Notes: a model not told the origin generated them from the sequence alone. Positions 16,370-24,233 are shown, numbered from the stretch's first letter. The stretch: DNA of 64,000 nt from Paenibacillus thalictri (GCF_004307995.1 NZ_SIRE01000027.1:1-64000), one strand, 5' to 3'. Numbers and translations are program-made.

Positions 16370-16398
16370 ATCATAAGTACCGTATGTACGACTGACAA
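16370..16398 (-). promoter_or_regulatory. promoter of the ABC transporter-AraC-GH105 operon
   Basis: Minus strand -35 TTGTCA (16393-16398), 17-bp spacer, -10 TATGAT (16370-16375); both hexamers match 5 of 6. The leader is short, so a reading frame that runs across this site is not a gene. From 16400 to 16760 nothing else was recognised. Confidence 0.75.
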
Positions 16399-16766
16399 TA
16401 GTACTGATCGAACCAATTGCTCCAAGCCTTGAATTCCAAGCTCCAGCGCGGGTATGATCATTCTTTTCACGGCATCGTACTTTCTTAACCAGCCGTAATT
16501 TCGCAGGAATCAACCGGAGAATAGGACCTTGAAGCAGAAGTTTGCCGGCGGCGATAACCTTGCGGGACCCCAAGAACAGATAGAACACTTTCTTTCGGGA
16601 GATGCCGATGAGATGGATCAAAAAAAGACCGCCGGAGTTCCGACAGCCTAAGCAATGGTTCTTATTTCCAGTTTCCCTTTCTTTTTATACCCGCATGCCA
16701 TCCTTCCCGTTGGACAACACTATGAATCGGGCTGAAAACGATAGACAGCAGCACGTTGCAGGAAAG

Positions 16767-16796
16767 CAAAAAAGCCCCGCAGCAGATTGCGGGGAC
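16767..16796 (-). terminator. terminator downstream of the first IclR gene
   Basis: 7-bp stem CCCCGCA / TGCGGGG with a 6-base loop, followed on the minus strand by C and six T. It is the last of four hairpins after the IclR gene. Confidence 0.8.
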
Positions 16797-16811
16797 GCCA
16801 CATAATTCGCA

Positions 16812-17003
16812 CATGCAGCGGCGGCCTCGCAGATTGCGAGGCGCTGCCATGCGCGCCGGTGCGATACAGTGCAAGGCCCTTAGCTGCCGCAGAGGGCCTT
16901 GCACTGCCTGCTGCGCAGCAAGGGCCCGGCGCCGGCCTGCCGCGGCCTTGCTGGCGATGCGATGGTGAAGCAAGACCCGTTCCCGGGTCTTACTTCACCA
17001 TCG
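16812..17003 (-). repeat. chain of three strong hairpins at the IclR 3' end
   Basis: From the gene outward on the minus strand. (1) 16960-17003: an 11-bp plus 8-bp stem with a single mismatch and 4-base loop, spanning the stop codon. (2) 16867-16906: a perfect 14-bp stem CAGTGCAAGGCCCT with a 12-base loop. (3) 16824-16842: a perfect 8-bp stem GCCTCGCA with a 3-base loop inside a broken outer stem 16812-16851. A 12-bp palindrome TGCTGCGCAGCA lies between (1) and (2). None has a T tract; the terminator at 16767-16796 follows. Confidence 0.7.
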
Positions 17004-17733
17004 TGCCCATGCGCCGCGCTGCTTCCATCAGCAGCGGCGCATGCTCTTTCATCATGTCCGGCGTCAAACGGTTCGCCGGACCCGAAACCGCCAGCGCCGC
17101 CACCAGGCGGTGCGCGTGGTTCAAGATCGGCGCGGAGAACGCCGCCGCGCCCGGTTCGCGCTCCTCGACGCTCGTCGCTAGACCGAGCGTCCGCGCTTCC
17201 GCGAGCTGCGCGACAAACGCCGCGCGGTCAAGCCCTTGCGGCCAGCTGCTGTCGGCGAGCAGCTGCTGCTGCACTTCGTCGCCGGCGAAGGCGACGAGAA
17301 TTTTGCTCGACGCGCCGACATACAGCGGCAGTCTCGCACCGATGGGGGCGACGCGCCGGATCGCCTGATTGCTCTGCACGGCTTGCACGCGGACCCGCTC
17401 CATGCCGTCGCGGACGTACAAGCTGACCGTCTCGCCGATCTGATCGCGCAGCCGTTCCATTTCCGGCAGCAAAATCAGCGCTGGGTCGTCGCTTTGCGTC
17501 AAGTTTGCGGACAACTCCCATACCCGAAAGCCAAGCTTGTATTTCTCGGAAGCCGGGTCGCGCAATATAAACCCTTTAACCTCCAGCGAAGCAAGAAGCC
17601 GGTGCACTGTGCTCTTATGAAGCCCGACACGCTGCGATATTTCAGTCAAACTTAAATCCGACGAATCGGTAAAGCAAAGCAATATATCCAATGCGCGTTC
17701 TACTGCGCGTACTGTTAGTTTGGAATCGTCCAT
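16990..17733 (-). CDS. IclR-family transcriptional regulator
   Basis: A 247-residue regulator: winged helix-turn-helix at about 8-70 (LSLTEISQRVGLHKSTVHRLLASLE), then an IclR effector-binding domain (70-245) with LYVGASSKILVAFAG and FSAPILNHAHRLVAALAVSG. This family binds small organic acids or sugars and usually controls catabolic genes. The target here is unknown; the gene lies between a sugar operon and a hydrolase. The 3' two-thirds is visibly more GC-rich than its neighbours, perhaps marking acquired DNA. The start ATG has AGAAGGGT just upstream. A palindrome at 17780-17796 may be its own operator. Confidence 0.92.
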   Translation of the reverse strand: MDDSKLTVRAVERALDILLCFTDSSDLSLTEISQRVGLHKSTVHRLLASLEVKGFILRDPASEKYKLGFRVWELSANLTQSDDPALILLPEMERLRDQIGETVSLYVRDGMERVRVQAVQSNQAIRRVAPIGARLPLYVGASSKILVAFAGDEVQQQLLADSSWPQGLDRAAFVAQLAEARTLGLATSVEEREPGAAAFSAPILNHAHRLVAALAVSGPANRLTPDMMKEHAPLLMEAARRMGTMVK

Positions 17734-17779
17734 ACCCTTCTACCTGCCTTTGCTTTGGAAGCATTTTATAACGTAAATA

Positions 17780-17796
17780 GTTTCACTAAATGAAAC
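17780..17796 (-). promoter_or_regulatory. palindromic operator candidate upstream of the IclR gene
   Basis: GTTTCA-N5-TGAAAC, identical in half-sites and spacing to 6452-6468 in the acnA leader. It lies 47-63 bases before the IclR start codon and overlaps the likely promoter region (a TTATAA -10-like sequence lies just downstream on the minus strand). Autoregulation is inferred. Confidence 0.5.
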
Positions 17797-17895
17797 CGAG
17801 TTACATACAGTATACCTTATGCGTGATCGGCGGTAAAGATATAGAGTGAAATATTACGCCCGTATTACAGGGAGCTTACAATTTAATGTGTCCCA

Positions 17896-17925
17896 TTGAC
17901 GCAGCTTTAGCGTATATTTTACTAT
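17896..17925 (+). promoter_or_regulatory. candidate promoter of the alpha/beta hydrolase gene
   Basis: -35 TTGACG (17896-17901), 18-bp spacer, -10 TACTAT (17920-17925), in a very AT-rich stretch about 120 bases before the start codon. Confidence 0.4.
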
Positions 17926-18044
17926 ATAAATATATATTAATCAGAAATATCAGACAATTTAAGGAATTTTAAGGCAATTTCACTGTCCCGATTAGCGGCA
18001 GCTTGAAGTGAACATCCAACCAGCATACGAAGGAGGTACTTTTG

Positions 18045-19061
18045 ATGGATAACACTTCAATCACATCCGTTTCGCTTTCTCCCACTGCAGCGGAAACCGT
18101 CAAGCAGCCCGTTGTCGGCAAAAGACGCTGGCTGGCGATTACATCCGTTTCCGCCCTGCTGCTGCTCACAAGTCTCGTATTGGCTTTCCATGCCTACATA
18201 GCCTGGACACTGGCCAATCCGCATATCGATGCGTTGAAGTCCAACCCTCTTAAGGCATTTGGCGCCGCTTACGAAGATATCCATTTTCCAAGCCATAACG
18301 GAAAAACCGAACTGAGCGGCTGGTATATTCCCGGCACCGGCTCCAAAAGCGTTGTATTTTCTCATGGCTACGGAGGCAACCGCGAAGAAATATGGGTGCC
18401 TATCTACTCTTTGGCCGGCGAGCTGCACAAACGCGGTTATAATGTGCTGATGTTTGATTATGGGTACGTCAATCCGAATCAGATGGTAACCGGCGGCGTG
18501 CAGGAGTCTCAAGAGCTGCTAGGCGCGATCGATTATGTGCGGGGCCGCAACGCCAGCCAAGTATATGTGTGGGGTTTTTCAATGGGTGCGGGTACTGCAT
18601 TGCAAGCCGCATTACAAACGAAAAGCATTGACGGAATGATTCTCGACAGCACGTTTTTGCTTGATCCCGAAACGTTGTACCACAATATGAAGCAATATGT
18701 GAATTTGCCAAAATACCCGTCGCTGCCGTTAGTCAAGCTGTTCTTCCCGCTTGTTAATGGAGTGAATTTACAGCAAATCCCGTCGGAAACCGTGAAGGAA
18801 ACGAAATATTCGATACCGATTTTCTTTATTCACGGGAAAGAAGATACGAAAGCGCCTTATGAAATTGTAGAGAACATCTTCGCCAACCAGAAGCAAAATT
18901 TGCTGACCCGCTTATGGCTGCTGCCTACCGGCGAACATGAATGGATTTATCAAGCGAACAAAAAGAGCTATATGACCCGTACCATGAACTTTTTGGATGA
19001 GCTTTCATCCGTAAAGCCAAGCTTCAAATTAACGCCTTCGACCAGCGATGCCAGCATTTAA
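18045..19061 (+). CDS. membrane-anchored alpha/beta hydrolase
   Basis: A 338-residue hydrolase. One hydrophobic segment at about 30-54 suggests an N-terminal membrane anchor with the catalytic domain outside. The nucleophile elbow is GFSMG with Ser179, the oxyanion region is FSHGYGGNREE, and likely Asp and His partners lie in IHGKEDTKAP and TGEHEW. It resembles the YqhS/BEM46-like serine hydrolases; substrate unknown. ATG 18045 is chosen after GAAGGAGG; an overlapping TTG one codon earlier is possible. It is monocistronic, divergent from the IclR gene, and ends at a hairpin shared with folE. Confidence 0.85.
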   Translation: MDNTSITSVSLSPTAAETVKQPVVGKRRWLAITSVSALLLLTSLVLAFHAYIAWTLANPHIDALKSNPLKAFGAAYEDIHFPSHNGKTELSGWYIPGTGSKSVVFSHGYGGNREEIWVPIYSLAGELHKRGYNVLMFDYGYVNPNQMVTGGVQESQELLGAIDYVRGRNASQVYVWGFSMGAGTALQAALQTKSIDGMILDSTFLLDPETLYHNMKQYVNLPKYPSLPLVKLFFPLVNGVNLQQIPSETVKETKYSIPIFFIHGKEDTKAPYEIVENIFANQKQNLLTRLWLLPTGEHEWIYQANKKSYMTRTMNFLDELSSVKPSFKLTPSTSDASI

Positions 19062-19082
19062 TTCATTTACCGCATGACAAAA

Positions 19083-19178
19083 ATGCCTCTGCCCAGTTAG
19101 CTGCTTGTCCGCCCTCTCCGTGTCCTTTTCTTAAGACCGGCTTGAGCTCACAGCTTACTTCAGCAGAGGCATCTTTTT
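19083..19178 (+). terminator. long-loop terminator between the hydrolase gene and folE
   Basis: ATGCCTCTGC near 19084 pairs perfectly with GCAGAGGCAT at 19163-19172, followed by a T run on the plus strand. The loop is about 70 bases. It probably serves the hydrolase gene, with the opposing folE transcripts ending nearby. Confidence 0.6.
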
Positions 19179-19192
19179 TCCTTGCCCTCTGA

Positions 19193-19783
19193 TTACCCTT
19201 TAATCAACGAGAGAAACTCCGACCTGGCCGCAGAGTCAGTCCGGAACAATCCGCGCACGGCGGAAGTGACCGTCTTACTCCCCGGTTTTTTGACTCCGCG
19301 GGCGCACATGCACAAGTGCTCCCCTTCGACGACAACCATGCAGCCATGGGGTTTCAGCACTTCATCCATAATGTTCGCGATCTCCGAAGTGATGCGCTCC
19401 TGCACTTGCAGGCGGCGCGTTACGGCTTCGACAAGCCGGGCAAACTTGCTGAGGCCGGCAATTTTACCGCTCGGTATATAACCGACGTGGATTTTTCCGA
19501 AGAACGGAGCCATATGGTGCTCACATTGGCTGTAATAAACAATATCTTTAATAATGACAAGCTCTTCATGCTGCTCATCAAAAGTTACCCCGAGGATCTC
19601 CCGAGGATCGGCTTCGTAACCGGAGAAGATTTCCTCATACATTCTCGTCACGCGGGCCGGCGTTTCCAGCAAGCCTTCCCGGTCTACGTCCTCGCCGATC
19701 AGGCGCAATATTTCTTTGACGTGGTGCTCGATCTGCGCCCTGTTCTCGACTACGCGGTTATTATTATATTCTTTAGCTGGCAT
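19193..19783 (-). CDS. folE: GTP cyclohydrolase I
   Basis: A 196-residue homodecameric zinc enzyme that converts GTP to 7,8-dihydroneopterin triphosphate, the first step of folate synthesis and the source of preQ0 precursors. The zinc ligands are in SQCEHHMAPF and CMCARGVKKPGS; GYIPSGKIAGLSKFARLVE is the substrate-binding stretch. Full length and canonical. ATG follows GGAGGAAG. The product also feeds the queuosine route, for which queG lies about 2 kb away in this window. Confidence 0.97.
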   Translation of the reverse strand: MPAKEYNNNRVVENRAQIEHHVKEILRLIGEDVDREGLLETPARVTRMYEEIFSGYEADPREILGVTFDEQHEELVIIKDIVYYSQCEHHMAPFFGKIHVGYIPSGKIAGLSKFARLVEAVTRRLQVQERITSEIANIMDEVLKPHGCMVVVEGEHLCMCARGVKKPGSKTVTSAVRGLFRTDSAARSEFLSLIKG

Positions 19784-19804
19784 CGTTGCTTCCTCCTTCT
19801 CGGA

Positions 19805-19834
19805 TAAAAAAAGAACAGGCCGTCTGCAACGGCC
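19805..19834 (-). terminator. terminator of yneF
   Basis: 6-bp stem GGCCGT / ACGGCC with a 5-base loop, followed on the minus strand by TGTTC and seven T, just before folE. Confidence 0.8.
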
Positions 19835-19842
19835 CTTGCCTA

Positions 19843-20055
19843 TTATTTAAATTTTTGCTTTTTCATCATTTGCTGCGCTTTATTGAGCTGCTGCTTGTTT
19901 AAATTATAGCCCATTTTTTTGGCCATTTCGGCCAGCATATCGGGATTGCTTTGCATTCTTTCAAGCTGCTTGCGCAAATAAAACACACCTGCGAAAAAAC
20001 CGCCGACCGCGCCGACAATCAGCGTTACAATCGGAATAACCCAATTTGTCCACAT
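19843..20055 (-). CDS. yneF: YneF family small membrane protein (UPF0154)
   Basis: A 70-residue protein: one N-terminal membrane helix (WVIPIVTLIVGAVGGFFAG), then a basic amphipathic tail with MQSNPDMLAEMAKKMG, the signature of the UPF0154/YneF family (72 residues in B. subtilis). ATG 20055 is chosen because it gives the family length; upstream in-frame starts would add an unrelated N-terminus. Function unknown. It follows the HD-GYP gene on the same strand. Confidence 0.9.
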   Translation of the reverse strand: MWTNWVIPIVTLIVGAVGGFFAGVFYLRKQLERMQSNPDMLAEMAKKMGYNLNKQQLNKAQQMMKKQKFK

Positions 20056-20136
20056 ATCCTCACTCACTCCATCTATCACTTGTATATGCAACACATCATA
20101 GCATGCCAACTGGCTGAAAACAAATCAATTAGGCCA

Positions 20137-21168
20137 TTACAAAAGCACGGTATCGATAAAAACAGTATTATGTTTAGCCAGGTCAATTTCCTTTACATCC
20201 AACTCGTGATCCGTACCCTGCTTGACCACACGTACGATCGGCCGTCCAGGCAATCCGCGGTGCTGACCCACAACTACGCCCGTTTCCCGCGTGGACAGCC
20301 GCACGGAAGCTCCGGTCGGATACACCGACACCGAACGCAAGAACTGGATGACCACTTCCCGGTCCAGCTTGGTTCCGGCAAGCGCCATCAGCCGCTCGCA
20401 TGCTACATGCGGCAAAATGCGCCGGCCTTCGGACAAATCGTGAAGCATATTGTCATACAGATTTGCGACTGCCGCAATGCGGGCATACAGATGAATCTGA
20501 TCCCCGGGAACCCGGCGGGGTATCCCTTGCCCATCCATCGTTTCATGGTGCTGAAAAGCCACATGGGCAATCAGCAGGCTGAGCTCGCGCTTGTGTTTGA
20601 GCAGCTCAAAACCTCTCCAGGTATGGTGCTTTTTGGGATCGTCCGATTCGTCATCGGTAGTCAGCTCCACTTTGCCGATGTCATGCAGCAGCGCTCCAAT
20701 CGCAAGCTCCTTGAGCTGGCTGGTCGGCAATCCCAGATTGATGCCAATCAGCGTCGACATCATACACACGTTGACAGCATGCACATACGATTCATTATCT
20801 TTGGTCCGAATGTCTGACAGTTGAACCAGCACTTCTTTATTTTTCATCACATCGTCAAGCAAGCTGTCGATGCTGCCGCTGAGCGCCTTAGAGTTGATTT
20901 CTTTGCCGGAACGAATCGAATCGAAGGTGTCGCCCATTTGCTTCATGACGGCCCGTTTCGTTTCTTCGGATACGACTTCTACGATCTCGACATCCTCGAA
21001 ATTGGGATCCTTGATATAAATCATCGTAACCCCAATGCGACGCATCGTATTAATCATATAAACCGTCAGCTGCACCCCTTCGGATAATAAGACGGCGCCA
21101 TTGCTGGAAAAAATCGTCCTGCCAAGCAGTTGGCCGGGCTCTACGCTGTCAATGTGAGTATATCTCAT
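20137..21168 (-). CDS. HD-GYP domain protein
   Basis: A 343-residue protein. An N-terminal region of about 110 residues is followed by an HD-GYP domain (ALLHDIGKVE ... HVAFQHHETMDGQGIP). HD-GYP enzymes hydrolyse cyclic di-GMP. The HD pair (HDIGK) and HHE-x2-DG are intact, but the GYP triad reads G-I-P, and a usual second His-rich strand is replaced by KKHHTWRGFELL. It may have altered specificity or be regulatory. ATG 21168 is chosen; a GTG three codons earlier overlaps AGGGGTGAG. No receiver domain is present. Confidence 0.85.
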   Translation of the reverse strand: MRYTHIDSVEPGQLLGRTIFSSNGAVLLSEGVQLTVYMINTMRRIGVTMIYIKDPNFEDVEIVEVVSEETKRAVMKQMGDTFDSIRSGKEINSKALSGSIDSLLDDVMKNKEVLVQLSDIRTKDNESYVHAVNVCMMSTLIGINLGLPTSQLKELAIGALLHDIGKVELTTDDESDDPKKHHTWRGFELLKHKRELSLLIAHVAFQHHETMDGQGIPRRVPGDQIHLYARIAAVANLYDNMLHDLSEGRRILPHVACERLMALAGTKLDREVVIQFLRSVSVYPTGASVRLSTRETGVVVGQHRGLPGRPIVRVVKQGTDHELDVKEIDLAKHNTVFIDTVLL

Positions 21169-21184
21169 CGTTCTCACCCCTAAG

Positions 21185-21245
21185 AGTTTTGCAAAGCAAA
21201 ACTTGCATCGTAAGCATTAACTTTAGAGTTTTGCGAAGCAAAACT
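21185..21245. repeat. tandem pair of 8-bp hairpins
   Basis: AGTTTTGC-AAA-GCAAAACT (21185-21203) is repeated 42 bases on as AGTTTTGC-GAA-GCAAAACT (21227-21245). They lie between the queG stop and the HD-GYP start on the minus strand. No T tract follows either stem in the minus direction, so they are not clear terminators. Confidence 0.6.
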
Positions 21246-21282
21246 TACTTAAGCATTTGCTTTGAGTTCCCGCAACACAGAA

Positions 21283-22461
21283 TCACTTATTTAGCACTTC
21301 TTCCCGCATGTTCACTGCCTTGCGCAGCTCAGTCCTAACCGCTTCGTCCGGTTCCGTGTCCAGGGCTCTCGCAACGGCCTGAGCCGCTTCCTCACCGCCG
21401 ATGCGTCCCAGCGCCCACGCGACCGTTCCACGAATTTCAGGCCGGGGATCTTCCTTAAGAAGCTGGGATAACACAGGCACCGCCGACTCGTCCCGAAAAT
21501 TGCCAAGTGCCAATATCGCATTGCGCTGGATCGGCTTCTTGCCCCGCCAAGCCGCGGCGCTGCGCCCAAACTTTTCTTTGAATTCGCGGTTGGTCAGAGT
21601 GAGCAGCGGAATTAACAGCGGCTTCACCTTTTCCGGGTCCGGCTGCAATTCCGGATGATGATCCCAGCTTTTCCCTTTGTTGATCGGGCAAACGATCTGG
21701 CACGTATCGCAGCCGTATAACCGGTTCCCGATTTTACGCTTCATCTCGTCGTCTTCGATCATGCCTTTGGTCTGGGTCAAAAAGGAGACGCACTTCTGCG
21801 CGTTTAACTGCCCCGGTCCGACCAGCGCTCCGGTCGGACATGCGTCGATGCACGCTGTACATTCTCCGCAGCTTTGCGTTACCGGCGTGTCCGGCGGAAA
21901 TGGAATATTCGTAATCATCTCCCCGAGGTAAATCCAAGATCCCCACTCGGGCGTAATGACAGCGCAATTTTTACCGCTCCAGCCGATACCCGAACGTTCC
22001 GCAACGGCACGATCGGACAACACTCCCGTGTCAACCATACTCAGCATCCGCGCATCGGGCACACGTTCCCGTATGAACGACTCCAGCTTGGCAAGCCGGT
22101 CCCTCAGCACTACATGGTAATCCTCTCCCCATGCCGAACGGGCGATGATGCCGCGATAAGCGCCTTTCTCCGAACGGGGCGGGTTTTGAAGCTTGGACGG
22201 GTAAGCAATCGCAATCGATACAATCGATCGCGGTTCTTCGAAGCTCAGCTCTGGATACACTCTTCGATCGATATCCGGCTCCTCGAATCCCGATTCGTAC
22301 CCTTTTTCACGATGAGCCAAAAGTATATCTTTTAATGATAGAAACGGATCGGCGGACGTAAATCCGATCTTATCGATGCCAAGCGCTGCCGCATGGTTCT
22401 TGATGTCGTCTTTCAACTGCTTATAGTCCATAGCGGATGGCCAAGCCTCTGCAAAATTCAA
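21283..22461 (-). CDS. queG: epoxyqueuosine reductase
   Basis: A cobalamin-dependent iron-sulfur enzyme (392 residues from TTG, 382 from the ATG at 22431) that reduces epoxyqueuosine to queuosine in tRNA. Two ferredoxin-like [4Fe-4S] motifs are visible: CGECTACIDACPTGAL with a later C, and GCDTCQIVCPINKG. The last about 90 residues contain HEAT-like repeats (VPVLSQLLKEDPRPEIRGTV), as in Firmicute QueG. TTG 22461 has GAGGTG seven bases upstream and is preferred. It lies 40 bases after lepB and probably shares its transcript. Confidence 0.95.
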   Translation of the reverse strand: MNFAEAWPSAMDYKQLKDDIKNHAAALGIDKIGFTSADPFLSLKDILLAHREKGYESGFEEPDIDRRVYPELSFEEPRSIVSIAIAYPSKLQNPPRSEKGAYRGIIARSAWGEDYHVVLRDRLAKLESFIRERVPDARMLSMVDTGVLSDRAVAERSGIGWSGKNCAVITPEWGSWIYLGEMITNIPFPPDTPVTQSCGECTACIDACPTGALVGPGQLNAQKCVSFLTQTKGMIEDDEMKRKIGNRLYGCDTCQIVCPINKGKSWDHHPELQPDPEKVKPLLIPLLTLTNREFKEKFGRSAAAWRGKKPIQRNAILALGNFRDESAVPVLSQLLKEDPRPEIRGTVAWALGRIGGEEAAQAVARALDTEPDEAVRTELRKAVNMREEVLNK

Positions 22462-22501
22462 GGGAAGTCACCTCAGTTCATTTCCCTCTAGTATATCCAT
22501 A

Positions 22502-23089
22502 TTATAACACCTTGAACTTGTTAAACGGCCATAAAATACATTCTGCGCGCCCTTCGATTTGCCCGGCCGATACCGCCCCGAAGCTGCGGCTGTCATAACT
22601 TGCACTGCGGTGCCGGTTATCTCCCATGACAAAATAAGAATCCTCATCTACGGTATAAGGGATAAATCTGCCGTCTTCGACGGGGCCATCGGTGTATGAT
22701 TCCGTCAAAGGCTCGTCGTTAACAAACAATTGATTTTGGCGCACTTCTACCGTATCGCCGGGAAGTCCCACGACCCTTTTCACCAGATAAGGGTGAGACA
22801 GTTGAGCGGGGTCGGTGCTTCTGATGATGACGATATCGCCACGCCGGGGAGAACCGATAAAACGAAGCGTTTTGTTGATGAACAACAATTCCCCTTCATA
22901 TAAGGTGGGCTGCATCGACGAACCTGCTACGGACGATAGGTGAAACCCGAATTGATGAACCAGTACAACAAGCAGGAGCGCCGCCACGATGGCTTTGAAC
23001 CACTCCCATATTTCCGCGGTCAACTGCTGGCTGTCCAACGGCTCCAAGCCGCATGAAGCACTGCGATCCTTGCCAAGGCGGTTAAACAT
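22502..23089 (-). CDS. lepB: signal peptidase I
   Basis: A 195-residue type I signal peptidase with one N-terminal membrane anchor (about 32-52, IVAALLLVVLVHQFGFHL). The catalytic Ser is in GSSMQPTL and the general-base Lys in YLVKRVVGLPGD; the C-terminal signature GDNRHRSASYDSRSFG is present. The catalytic domain acts outside the membrane, releasing secreted proteins. It starts 9 bases after the DUF402 gene. It is one of probably several lepB paralogues, as usual in this group. Confidence 0.95.
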   Translation of the reverse strand: MFNRLGKDRSASCGLEPLDSQQLTAEIWEWFKAIVAALLLVVLVHQFGFHLSSVAGSSMQPTLYEGELLFINKTLRFIGSPRRGDIVIIRSTDPAQLSHPYLVKRVVGLPGDTVEVRQNQLFVNDEPLTESYTDGPVEDGRFIPYTVDEDSYFVMGDNRHRSASYDSRSFGAVSAGQIEGRAECILWPFNKFKVL

Positions 23090-23098
23090 TCCGTCTCA

Positions 23099-23650
23099 TC
23101 AAGCCTCCGTGCCGCCATCCTTCCACAGGCGGTAGTATTGAAACACCAGATCGTCTTGAAACGGCGCTGCCTTGCGTTCAATTCTTTGCAGCAGATCGGC
23201 CAGTCCCGCTTTGACTTTGGCATCGACAATGGAAGAATAATGGTAGCCCAGTTTGTGCCGCTCATACTCTTCCTGGTCGACAACAGATACATGTCCGTTC
23301 GACTGTCGAATGACGTCGAGATCATAATCGATATAGGTGATAACCTTACCGTTAACATATGGCGGAGACGCCACATTACAATAATATCTTACTCCGTTCT
23401 CTTCAAGCAGCGCAACCACATTAAACCATTGTTTTGGAATAAAAAAAGAGACGCCCGGAATCCGGCTTACCCATTCTTTGCCGTCCGCCTCCACAATTTT
23501 CGTCTGGCTATTGATAAGCACCTTCATGGATTCCGCCCGGTGGGTTTCATCAAGGGCATTTTCGGGAACCAGCCAATTTTCCAGCCACATACGGTGAAGA
23601 TGACCGTCATGCTTGAAGCTTTTGATAATATAAGATGTAAACAGTGACAT
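23099..23650 (-). CDS. DUF402 domain nucleoside tri/diphosphatase-like protein
   Basis: A 183-residue DUF402 protein like B. subtilis YgaC and the Ntdp phosphatases. Visible are an acidic metal-binding stretch TYIDYDLDV, a later VVDQEEYERHK and a Tyr/Trp-rich C-terminus. ATG 23650 is chosen because GAGGTCC lies directly upstream and the length fits (YgaC is about 176); an upstream extension in frame is probably not translated. Characterised relatives hydrolyse nucleoside di- and triphosphates; the cellular role here is open. It is the first gene of a group with lepB and queG. Confidence 0.82.
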   Translation of the reverse strand: MSLFTSYIIKSFKHDGHLHRMWLENWLVPENALDETHRAESMKVLINSQTKIVEADGKEWVSRIPGVSFFIPKQWFNVVALLEENGVRYYCNVASPPYVNGKVITYIDYDLDVIRQSNGHVSVVDQEEYERHKLGYHYSSIVDAKVKAGLADLLQRIERKAAPFQDDLVFQYYRLWKDGGTEA

Positions 23651-23810
23651 GGACCTCAAGCCTTTCCTTACCGGTCTTAATACATATATTATTAATAGAA
23701 AAGCATATCTTAGCCCCGATTGCAATGGTTCAAAGATATGCTTATAGGAATTGTTCAAATGATATGAATGAGGCTTATCTCTACGAACTCCAAAGTTCTC
23801 AGTAACCGAA

Positions 23811-24233
23811 TTATCCGTTCACGATGCTAAGTTGATGTGTTGTCCGGGTAAAATGCTCCGCACGGTAGCCGACCGATTCATAAACAGGTAAGACCATCTC
23901 GTTATGCGTATCCACCGAAATCAATATTTTCCGAACCTTGCGCTGAGTGAAACGCGTCTTCATCGCTTCGATCATGGCTTTGCCGATCCCTTTGCGCTGA
24001 AACTCGCCTTCCACAGCAATACGGTAGTAGTATCCGTTGTTGTTGTCAATCGTACCAATAATCACACCTGCAACACGTTCCTGCTCCACTGCCACAAGCA
24101 CCAACTCGCTGTCCCACGACAGCTGCTTGGCGAAGGCGCTCATCGTCTCCTCATAACACTCTTCGGACAGCACGTTTTCTAAAAGCTGGGTAATTGAACT
24201 GTAATCAGACAATTGAAACGAACGAACTAGCAT
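23811..24233 (-). CDS. GNAT-family N-acetyltransferase
   Basis: A 140-residue acetyltransferase. Motif A for acetyl-CoA binding is YYRIAVEGEFQRKGIGKAMIEAM (Q/R-x-x-G-x-G/A). Preceding beta strands (LVLVAVEQERVAGVIIGTID) complete the GNAT core. The substrate (protein N-terminus or small amine) is not predictable. ATG follows GGGGAGAG at good spacing. It is monocistronic and divergent from sodA across a 562-bp gap. Confidence 0.88.
   Translation of the reverse strand: MLVRSFQLSDYSSITQLLENVLSEECYEETMSAFAKQLSWDSELVLVAVEQERVAGVIIGTIDNNNGYYYRIAVEGEFQRKGIGKAMIEAMKTRFTQRKVRKILISVDTHNEMVLPVYESVGYRAEHFTRTTHQLSIVNG

Noticed and set aside
16319..16621. A 100-codon minus-strand frame just upstream of the first permease
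   Set aside because: It runs across the good operon promoter at 16370-16398 and has no ribosome site, so it would not be transcribed whole.
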